Source: an uncultured Mucispirillum sp.
GTDB taxonomy: Bacteria; Chrysiogenota; Deferribacteres; Deferribacterales; Mucispirillaceae
Assembly (NCBI GenBank): GCA_945929285.1
Contig: CAMEOC010000037.1
Location: 1-7,928, forward strand
Direction of reading: 5' to 3'
DNA: 7,928 nucleotides
In this document: in pieces, positions 1-5,776 of the stretch
How positions within the stretch are numbered: the first letter of the stretch is position 1
How the letters are laid out: every line of letters starts with the position of its first letter
The notes under the pieces: generated by a model
The model's input: only the letters and a program-made list of their open reading frames with translations
Database searches by the model: none
What the model was told of the DNA's origin: nothing
Program-made: the position numbers and the translations under genes

Positions 1-151
1 CTGTTTGAATATAAGTATTAACAGCAGTATTATATTCATCCATTAATTCTGCCACATTCATAGCAACAAAAGAATAAATTCCCATTATTAAAGCCATAAA
101 AATAAGCAGTATAACAATGGAATAAATTTTCAGTTTCAACGATACTTTCAT
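1..151 (-). CDS. Methyl-accepting chemotaxis protein-like membrane sensor, N-terminal fragment
   Basis: This is the 5' end of a minus-strand gene that runs off the left edge; 50 codons are visible. The translation starts MKVSLKLKIYSIVILLIFMA. It has a short basic N-terminus, one hydrophobic segment at about residues 9-31, and then a polar, helical-looking stretch (AMNVAELMDEYNTAVNTYI). This is the usual layout of methyl-accepting chemotaxis proteins at the first transmembrane helix and the start of a periplasmic helical-bundle ligand domain. Sensor histidine kinases can begin the same way, and no signalling domain is in view, so the assignment rests on the N-terminus only. The start is supported by a purine-rich AAAGGGGAAAGGT directly upstream of the ATG. 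It is separated from the glucan operon by about 200 bp and probably has its own promoter. Confidence 0.6.
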   Translation of the reverse strand, partial: MKVSLKLKIYSIVILLIFMALIMGIYSFVAMNVAELMDEYNTAVNTYIQT

Positions 152-234
152 ACCTTTCCCCTTTAAAAAATTATGCTTCATTATTATAATTAATATTTTG
201 ATTTATCAATAGATATACTTGAATTTTTTGACAT

Positions 235-263
235 TTTTTAGATTGTGTTAATGCATCTGTCAA
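235..263 (-). promoter_or_regulatory. Candidate promoter for the chemoreceptor-like gene
   Basis: On the minus strand a perfect TTGACA (258-263) is followed by a 17-nt spacer and TAAAAA (235-240, 4 of 6 matches to TATAAT). This would leave a leader of about 80 nt before the ATG at 151. A perfect TATAAT closer to the gene (183-188) has a TTGATA (204-209), but the spacer is only 15 nt. A weak sigma-28-like arrangement (AAAA at 224-227, 15 nt, TGATAA at 203-208) also exists. In DNA this AT-rich such matches arise by chance, so the exact start site is unproven. Confidence 0.35.
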
Positions 264-271
264 GAATAATT

Positions 272-285
272 AATAATATATTATT
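272..285. repeat. AT-only 14-bp perfect palindrome
   Basis: AATAATATATTATT is a perfect inverted repeat just upstream of the candidate -35 element for the chemoreceptor-like gene. It could be a regulator site. Palindromes made only of A and T are expected often in a sequence of this composition. Confidence 0.2.
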
Positions 286-305
286 TAAGAATAAGTTATA
301 TAAAT

Positions 306-319
306 ATTTTATATAAAAT
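306..319. repeat. AT-only 14-bp perfect palindrome
   Basis: ATTTTATATAAAAT is a second perfect palindrome in the same gap, about 35 bp downstream of the stop of the AhpD-like gene. It has no GC pairs, so it would make a poor terminator stem. No convincing intrinsic terminator is visible after the AhpD-like gene. Confidence 0.2.
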
Positions 320-351
320 CACAGTAAAATAGAAGGAATATTTTATTGCGA

Positions 352-954
352 TTATTTTTCTATTTTACATACATCTGTAAAGCCTGCCACAGGTATTCCC
401 AGACTACGAATAAGCCTTGCCCAGTAATTGACTTGGGCAATAGTTGAAGCAATTATTACAATGCCCCTAGGTGAAAAATGTTTATGGAGTTTTTCCACCA
501 TACTTTCAGGAATAACCACAGGGGTGGAAGTAACAAGAAAAACATATTCCATTAAAACTTTTTCCTGTTCTGAAAATGTATGAAAATTATAGTCCTTATT
601 TTTTAAGGCTTCTATTTCCTGCCTTGAAAGCCCTGCTTCTTCATATTCAAAAGCATTCATATCAATACAAAAAGGGCAGGCTGCTAAAGTGGAAACTTGA
701 ACCCGTATTATTTTTAAAAGCCTTTTATTTATCTCTTTATCATCATGGGCCACAAGGCTTTCTAAAACCCCAGAAGAAAAGGCAGCTTTTGGGTACCATG
801 CTAAAAGTTTTGGTATCATCAAGTCTTTTTTTACAACCTTTTTAGATATAAAAGCCCCAAGGCGAATAAGCAGTGGAAGTTTTTTAGGTGGGTTAATATA
901 AGCTTTATCATAATCTTTAAAAAAATTGTCTTTATCACTAAATGAAAATTTCAT
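352..954 (-). CDS. AhpD-like / carboxymuconolactone decarboxylase-family protein
   Basis: This encodes 200 residues, an all-helical-looking protein of the AhpD/CMD superfamily. Those proteins commonly act as thiol peroxidases or disulfide reductases through a CxxC redox pair. The signature is at residues 93-107 (CPFCIDMNAFEYEEAG), preceded by a helix LLKIIRVQVSTLAA. C93 and C96 are the likely redox cysteines. The His four residues after the second Cys, which in AhpD belongs to the proton relay, is Asn100 here. An N-terminal extension of about 60 residues and a C-terminal helix pair (residues 163-186) complete it. No signal peptide is seen, so it is probably cytoplasmic. The start has a modest GGTGAT ribosome site 2 nt upstream. 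It is the last gene in the run, 51 nt after the branching enzyme with a hairpin between, so it may be co-transcribed without being part of the glucan pathway. The substrate is unknown. Confidence 0.8.
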   Translation of the reverse strand: MKFSFSDKDNFFKDYDKAYINPPKKLPLLIRLGAFISKKVVKKDLMIPKLLAWYPKAAFSSGVLESLVAHDDKEINKRLLKIIRVQVSTLAACPFCIDMNAFEYEEAGLSRQEIEALKNKDYNFHTFSEQEKVLMEYVFLVTSTPVVIPESMVEKLHKHFSPRGIVIIASTIAQVNYWARLIRSLGIPVAGFTDVCKIEK

Positions 955-976
955 ACATCACCAAAACTAAGCATTT

Positions 977-1004
977 TTTTTGGGAGGATTGCTCCTCCCA
1001 AAAA
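977..1004 (-). other. Hairpin with GCAA tetraloop after the branching-enzyme gene
   Basis: A 12-bp perfect stem (arms 977-988 and 993-1004) encloses a 4-nt loop. In the minus-strand RNA it reads UUUUUGGGAGGA, loop GCAA (a GNRA tetraloop), UCCUCCCAAAAA. It begins 1 nt after the TAG stop of the branching-enzyme gene. The tract order is T-run, stem, A-run, the reverse of an intrinsic terminator on either strand. A role in mRNA 3'-end protection, processing or attenuation of the downstream gene is therefore more plausible than simple termination. Its GGGAGGA arm looks like a ribosome-binding sequence but is 20 nt or more from any start. Confidence 0.6.
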
Positions 1005-1005
1005 T

Positions 1006-2583
1006 CTATGCAAATACTCTGTAATCAACTCCGTAAAAAATAGAGTTTTTACTTTCAAGCCACTCCAGATATCCAATATCTATTTTGCCGTCTTCAAGCA
1101 TACCATAAAGCTTCATAAAATTATAAATATGCTCTCTTGTGCGTTCTGTGGAATATTCTGTTGCTGTGCCTGTGGTTATTAAAAAGGCCCAGTCGCTGGC
1201 CTGGCAAAGTAAAAGTTCCCTTAAAAGCTGGTTTAAGCAGCGTGTTTTTAAAGAATCTGTGCCGTTTCTATATTTATCTGCCAGCATTGCCATATTATCT
1301 GCCATAAAGTGCAGGTGGCGGTATATCCAGTCGTTACCAGAGTTAAGCCATACTTTATAATAGCCTTCATCGCCCCAGGAAGAAGGGTTTACATCTACCA
1401 CCTGGTTTGTAGGAAACTCCCCAAGGTATTCTAAAGCTGTAACGGCTTTTACTGTTTCATTTTTATCCATTTCCCTAAATACATTCATTAAAAAGTCTGG
1501 GCCTTCAAACCACCAGTGCCCATAAAGTTCTGCATCATAAGGGGAAATAATAAGTGGTTTTCTATCTATAATATCTGCCACTTCTTTAATTTGTTCCTGC
1601 CTGCCATGAACGAAATGTTTTGCATGGTCTATGGTTTTATTGTATGCCACATCTGGTTGATATACTTCTTTATATTCAGAATCACCTGTTATTCTGTGGT
1701 ATTTTAAGCCAGTAAATACTCTTGTGCCGTCTGGGCAAATGTATGGTTTTATGTATTCATAGTCTAAATCATAGCCTATATCACGGTAGAAATCTCTGTA
1801 ATATAAATCACCAGGGTAGCCTTCTTTAGAGCTCCACACTTGTTTTGAAGAAAAATAATCTCTACCAAAAGCAGCTATACCGTTTTTAGTGTATACTGGT
1901 GCATATGTGCCGTATCTTGGTCTTGGTTTTGAGTATAATACCCCGTGGGTATCCACAAAAAAGTACCTAATACCAGCATTTTCTAAGTGTTTTTCAAGGC
2001 CTGCATAATAAGCACATTCTGGAAGCCATATACCCAGTGGCCTTCTGCCAAAATGTTTTTCATGGGTTTGGGCTGCTACTTCTAATTGGGCCCTAACTGC
2101 CTTTTCGTTTGTCATAAAGGGCAGGTAACCGTGAGTTGCTCCGCAGGTGATAATTTCAAGGTAGCCTTTATCTTGAAAATATTTATAGCCGTTTAAAACA
2201 CTGCCGTCTAAATCATTTAATAAAAAGCCTTTTAAAGTATTTAAGCGGTCCCTATACATTTCCACAACAGGTTTAAAGTTAGGGTCATCTTTTGTCCGCC
2301 ATAACTCTTTGCCTACAAGCTCTATACTTCTATCTAAATATTTAATATATTTATCTCTTAAGTTATGGTCTGCAAGCATTTCTGCAAGAGGTGGTGTAAC
2401 AGAAGATGTAAGCCTAAAATGAACATTTTCTGCCTCTAACTTTTTTAAGTTTAAAAGCAGAGGCAAATATGTTTCTGTAATAGCTTCAAAAAGCCAGTTT
2501 TCTTCTAAAAAATAATCATAATCAGGGTGCTTAACAAAAGGAAGATGAGCATGCAGCACCAACATCCAGTATCCTTGTTTCAT
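1006..2583 (-). CDS. GH57 1,4-alpha-glucan branching enzyme
   Basis: This 525-residue protein has the length and all motifs of GH57 branching enzymes (TK1436 and Thermus type), which cut alpha-1,4 chains and re-attach them by alpha-1,6 links. Motif 1 is HAHLP (11-15). Motif 2 is GATHGYLP (148-155). Motif 3 is GIWLPECAY (184-192) with nucleophile Glu189. Motif 4 is SPYDAELYGHWWFEGP (347-362) with acid/base Asp350. Motif 5 is SSWGDEG (401-407). The GRD...VWSS..GYPGD..YRDFYRD segment (240-268) is typical of the branching group. The C-terminal helical domain contains QASDWAFL (461-468). No signal peptide is seen, so it is probably cytoplasmic. It starts 2 nt after the DUF4912 stop, with AAGGA inside the end of that gene, so coupled translation is likely. 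It is not homologous to GH13 GlgB. Branching activity is inferred from family motifs. Confidence 0.93.
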   Translation of the reverse strand: MKQGYWMLVLHAHLPFVKHPDYDYFLEENWLFEAITETYLPLLLNLKKLEAENVHFRLTSSVTPPLAEMLADHNLRDKYIKYLDRSIELVGKELWRTKDDPNFKPVVEMYRDRLNTLKGFLLNDLDGSVLNGYKYFQDKGYLEIITCGATHGYLPFMTNEKAVRAQLEVAAQTHEKHFGRRPLGIWLPECAYYAGLEKHLENAGIRYFFVDTHGVLYSKPRPRYGTYAPVYTKNGIAAFGRDYFSSKQVWSSKEGYPGDLYYRDFYRDIGYDLDYEYIKPYICPDGTRVFTGLKYHRITGDSEYKEVYQPDVAYNKTIDHAKHFVHGRQEQIKEVADIIDRKPLIISPYDAELYGHWWFEGPDFLMNVFREMDKNETVKAVTALEYLGEFPTNQVVDVNPSSWGDEGYYKVWLNSGNDWIYRHLHFMADNMAMLADKYRNGTDSLKTRCLNQLLRELLLCQASDWAFLITTGTATEYSTERTREHIYNFMKLYGMLEDGKIDIGYLEWLESKNSIFYGVDYRVFA

Positions 2584-2585
2584 AA

Positions 2586-3326
2586 TTATCTATCCTTCAA
2601 CACATTTGATGAACCCATGTGCTGTGATATGTGTTTAGCTATTTCTGTATTAATAGTAACACTGCTGTTTAAATCTTTCAAACCAACACCAGAAAGCTCA
2701 TAAAGCTTATCCAGGTTGCCGCCTATTGTCATCCAAGTTTCCTGGTCTACAATATCTGAAACTTTATCAGAAGGCATACGCACTTTGTTTGATTTTAAAA
2801 TAGGGCGGAATGCACCGTTGGAATCTATAAGCCCTATTTCAGACCATAAAAGTGTATCTGGAGCATAAATGTTAAAATACCAGTTGCCTATTTTATCAAC
2901 AGCTACAGATGCTGCTTCTGTGGTATAGTTATCCAGGCTGGAAAATATTTTTAAAACTATTCTTGATTCTGAAAGTTTTAATTCGCTTTTTACACGGTTT
3001 AAAGTGTAGTCGCTTATTTCCCAGTAAACATATTCTTTTGAAGGGTCAACAGGCATAAAGGCGATAGTATCCTTATCATAATATGGTGGGATAGGGTATT
3101 CGTCCCGTTTGATTTTAACAGGTGCCTGCTGTTCCTGCTGAGTGTAGCCCACATTTGCATCTTGTTTGTTTTGGGCTTCTTCTGCATCGCGGGCAGGTGC
3201 TGGGTCAAGATAAAATGGCTCTAATGCAGCAATAAGCTCATCTTTTCCCATTTTGCTTCTGCCTTTGATTTTTTTAGCAGTGGCCAAGTCCATTAATTCC
3301 TTTTTTGTAAGTTTGTCTAACTTCAT
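2586..3326 (-). CDS. DUF4912 protein with N-terminal Rho-N/SAP-like segment
   Basis: This encodes 246 residues of unknown function. Residues 2-36 (MKLDKLTKKELMDLATAKKI, then KGRSKMGKDELIAAL) resemble the Rho termination factor N-terminal / SAP-like helical module, often linked to nucleic-acid binding. A polar Ala/Gln-rich linker spans about 40-72. Residues 77-200 match the DUF4912 pattern: YDKDTIAFMPVDPSKEYVYWEIS, a beta-rich core with IVLKIF, NWYFNIYAPD and WSEIGLID, and a closing VRMPS. The aromatic-rich beta core could bind sugar, but that is inference. The last 45 residues look like a C-terminal helical tail. The gene is 4 nt after the glgA-like stop and 2 nt before the branching-enzyme start, so it belongs to the same translational block. 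Its start has GGAGGG upstream with about 12 nt spacing. A scaffold or regulatory role in glucan synthesis is a guess from location. Confidence 0.8.
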   Translation of the reverse strand: MKLDKLTKKELMDLATAKKIKGRSKMGKDELIAALEPFYLDPAPARDAEEAQNKQDANVGYTQQEQQAPVKIKRDEYPIPPYYDKDTIAFMPVDPSKEYVYWEISDYTLNRVKSELKLSESRIVLKIFSSLDNYTTEAASVAVDKIGNWYFNIYAPDTLLWSEIGLIDSNGAFRPILKSNKVRMPSDKVSDIVDQETWMTIGGNLDKLYELSGVGLKDLNSSVTINTEIAKHISQHMGSSNVLKDR

Positions 3327-3330
3327 TTCT

Positions 3331-4752
3331 CTATTTACCCTCCAGTAATCTTTTATATAATTTTAAATAATCCTTAGTTGCATTTTGCCATGAATTATCA
3401 ATTTCCAGTAATGTTTTAATAACTTCATCTCGTTTTGGTGATAATACAAGTTCTGTAGCTTTTTGCACAGCTTTAATCATAGCCTCGCTTTTAAATTCAT
3501 CAAAGCTAAAGCCTACACCTTTTTCCACTGCTGTTTTAGAACCATCAATCAAACCGCCAGTTTTTCTAACAACAGGTATAGCACCATACCGCATACCTAT
3601 TAATATACTACTGCCACAAGGTTCATACATTGAAGGCATAAGCACAATATCTGCTGCTGCATATTCTGCCTGGCTTTTATTTGCATGGTCGCTAATTATT
3701 ACTTTTACATGGCTTGAATACTTATCTTTAATTTCTTGAAATTTTTGGTTGTAATCACTTGTTTGGTTTTGCCCAAAAATAATCAAGTTAATTTTATTAC
3801 TAACAAACTCATCTACTGCATTTATGATTAAATCTAACCCACGCTCAGGTATCAGCTTTTGTATAAATACTACTAAAGGCAGGCTTGGGTCAAGCCCAAG
3901 TTCACTACATAAGCTATTTTTGCACACATTTTTACCACTAATATCATCTTTTGAAAAGTGGGCTGGTATGTTTGTATCTTCCTGAGGGTTCCATATCATA
4001 GAGCATATACCGTTTAATATACCCTCTAACTTATTGGTATGGTTTGTAAATATTTCTTCCACACCAATACCGCCACCATTTTGCACCAGCTCTTTTGCAA
4101 AGGCAGGGCTTAAGGTTGTAATAGCATCAGCAAATACTATACCCCCTTTTAAAAAACTTATGTTATCATAATATTCTATATTTTCCATATTATAAATATC
4201 CCACGGAAGATTTAAAGCTTCTATGGTAAATTTATTAAATACCCCTAGGTTATCTACTGAATGGATAGTTAATATGGTTTTGCAGTTTAAATCATCAAAA
4301 TACAGCTTTTTATAAACAGGTATTAGGGCAGTCTGCCAGTTATGGCAGTGTAAAATATCCACATCTATATTATGGTATTTTAAAAAGTTAAGTGCAGCTT
4401 GAGAAAATGTGCCAAAACGAATATCATTATCAGCATAATCAAAAGTGCCCATGCCGTAAAGGCCTGCACGGTTAAAAAGCTCGTCATTTTTAAAAAACAC
4501 ATAACGCACATCGTTTAGGTATGTTTCAAATATTTCAAATTCATATACAGCAAATCCAGCATTTACCCAGGTTTTCAGCTGGGTGGATTTTATATTATGC
4601 TTAGCCACATCAATGGATGTATAAAGTGGAGAAAATACTGAAACTTCATGGCCTGCTCTTTTTGTAGCAAAAGGCAGGCAAAAAAGTGTTTCTGCCATAC
4701 TTGAATTATTTGAGAAAGGAAGCACCTCAGATGTAACATGGATAATATTCAT
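3331..4752 (-). CDS. glgA: GT5 glycogen synthase-like protein with altered donor-site motifs
   Basis: This encodes 473 residues with the GT-B fold layout of bacterial glycogen synthase, which adds glucose from ADP-glucose to alpha-1,4 chains (E. coli GlgA has 477 residues). Family landmarks are SEVLPF (8-13), HCHNWQTALIP (135-145), NGI (247-249) followed by WNP, and MPSMYEPCG (372-380) with Glu377 at the E. coli position. RKTGGLIDG (396-404) also matches. Several usual active-site residues differ. K-T-G-G-L at 15-19 is N-N-S-S-M, HxHD is HxHN (Asn138), NGID is NGIC, and the R...QKG pair reads K299...ER304G. The fold and length are intact, with no frameshift. It overlaps galT by ATGA and is followed 4 nt later by the DUF4912 gene. 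Family membership is secure. Activity, and ADP-glucose as donor, are uncertain. Confidence 0.85.
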   Translation of the reverse strand: MNIIHVTSEVLPFSNNSSMAETLFCLPFATKRAGHEVSVFSPLYTSIDVAKHNIKSTQLKTWVNAGFAVYEFEIFETYLNDVRYVFFKNDELFNRAGLYGMGTFDYADNDIRFGTFSQAALNFLKYHNIDVDILHCHNWQTALIPVYKKLYFDDLNCKTILTIHSVDNLGVFNKFTIEALNLPWDIYNMENIEYYDNISFLKGGIVFADAITTLSPAFAKELVQNGGGIGVEEIFTNHTNKLEGILNGICSMIWNPQEDTNIPAHFSKDDISGKNVCKNSLCSELGLDPSLPLVVFIQKLIPERGLDLIINAVDEFVSNKINLIIFGQNQTSDYNQKFQEIKDKYSSHVKVIISDHANKSQAEYAAADIVLMPSMYEPCGSSILIGMRYGAIPVVRKTGGLIDGSKTAVEKGVGFSFDEFKSEAMIKAVQKATELVLSPKRDEVIKTLLEIDNSWQNATKDYLKLYKRLLEGK

Positions 4753-5771
4753 ACTTGATTTACCTCTCGTAAATGTTTAGCAGCATCTTCTGGGCTAACA
4801 GGGTTTATGCAAATATTTGCAGCCCAGTTACTGCCAGTTAAGTTTGCAACCACAGGGCGAATATCAATATGATAATGAAACGCCTGTCTATAATACCTAT
4901 ATTCATCTTTAAAGTCTGGCCTGTTGTTAAAATATGGAGCCAGCCTTAAAGTTAATGTTAATGCAGGGTTGCCAAGCACTTGTGCAAGGCGGGAAAACAT
5001 TTCCTTTGTAATATCTGAAAGCTGCCTAATATCACTTTCTGAAATGGTGGAAAAACAGCTTTCGTGTTTTTTAGGGTATATAGATATTTCAAAAGGATAT
5101 GATGAGGCATAAGGAGCAAATGCTATATACTCATAGTTTTCAAATATTATGCGTTCTTTTTCCCTTTTTTCCTGTTTTACAATATCGCAATACATACATC
5201 TTTCTTTATCTTTATAATATGACACCACATCGTGCATATAGTTTGCCACTTTTTCAGGCACAATAGGCATGGCAATAATTTGTGCATGAGGGTGGTTTAT
5301 AACTTCCCCTGCACTAAAGCCCACTTTTTTAAAAGCTGCCACATACCTAAAACGCACATCTTTTTCTAAATCTGCTATTCTATCTCTAAAAGCAGTGTAT
5401 AAATTATTAAGCTCATCTTCTGTATAGCCAGAAATATCTACATTATGTCTAAAGGAATCAATTATTACTTCATGAGCACCTATGGCAGAAATACTGTCAT
5501 ACATTCCCTTATCTTCCCGCACAAGCACACCTTCAATACCCATAGCAGGATATCTGTTTGGGGTAACAATTAATGCAGGGAAAGAACTTTCTGGAAGATT
5601 AATTGTGTATATACTTCTTAATTTTGTATTAATACCGCCGTTTTTATCGCAAAAAGGGCAGGGTACTTCAGCAAGTTTATCTTTTGTAACATAGGCATGC
5701 CTGTGCTGCCCACGCTCTGGAGATATTATTGCCCATGTTCTTGTAACTGGATTAAATCGTAATTCTCCCAT
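4749..5771 (-). CDS. galT: GalT-family hexose-1-phosphate nucleotidylyltransferase or NDP-sugar phosphorylase
   Basis: This encodes 340 residues made of two HIT-like domains. Zinc ligands are visible as CPFC (38-41), His109 in RHN and His160. The nucleophile is His162 in HPHAQ (160-164), matching E. coli GalT H164-P-H166-x-Q168. A second CMYC (192-195) opens the C-terminal HIT domain, which carries AFHYHIDI (297-304) and the tail INPVSPEDAAKHLRE (322-336). The enzyme would transfer a nucleotide through a uridylyl- or adenylyl-histidine. No galK or galE is nearby. The Arabidopsis relative At5g18200 is an ADP-glucose phosphorylase, so a role linking ADP-glucose and glucose-1-phosphate beside a glycogen synthase is plausible. 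The loop before INP is GSNWAAN (313-319) where relatives usually have G-F-E-x-G-T-G. It starts 5 nt after the amylase stop with AGG spaced 4 nt. The gene symbol follows family naming only. Confidence 0.85.
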   Translation of the reverse strand: MGELRFNPVTRTWAIISPERGQHRHAYVTKDKLAEVPCPFCDKNGGINTKLRSIYTINLPESSFPALIVTPNRYPAMGIEGVLVREDKGMYDSISAIGAHEVIIDSFRHNVDISGYTEDELNNLYTAFRDRIADLEKDVRFRYVAAFKKVGFSAGEVINHPHAQIIAMPIVPEKVANYMHDVVSYYKDKERCMYCDIVKQEKREKERIIFENYEYIAFAPYASSYPFEISIYPKKHESCFSTISESDIRQLSDITKEMFSRLAQVLGNPALTLTLRLAPYFNNRPDFKDEYRYYRQAFHYHIDIRPVVANLTGSNWAANICINPVSPEDAAKHLREVNQV

Positions 5772-5776
5772 TATAC

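Noticed and set aside
951..974. Seven-codon ORF (MLSFGDV) whose TGA overlaps the AhpD-like start as ATGA, possibly a leader peptide.
   Set aside because: No ribosome site is properly spaced. The only GGAGG is in the hairpin about 20 nt away and base-paired, so chance is likelier.
977..1004. Intrinsic terminator for the glucan operon.
   Set aside because: On both strands the T-run precedes the stem and A residues follow it, so there is no 3' U-tract.
1139..1707. Open frames on the plus strand inside the branching-enzyme gene (1139-1360, 1516-1707).
   Set aside because: They lie opposite conserved GH57 coding sequence, have no convincing ribosome sites and give low-complexity hydrophobic translations.
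3014..3208. Second minus-strand frame of 64 codons inside the DUF4912 gene.
   Set aside because: It is a shifted frame of the DUF4912 coding sequence with no family features.
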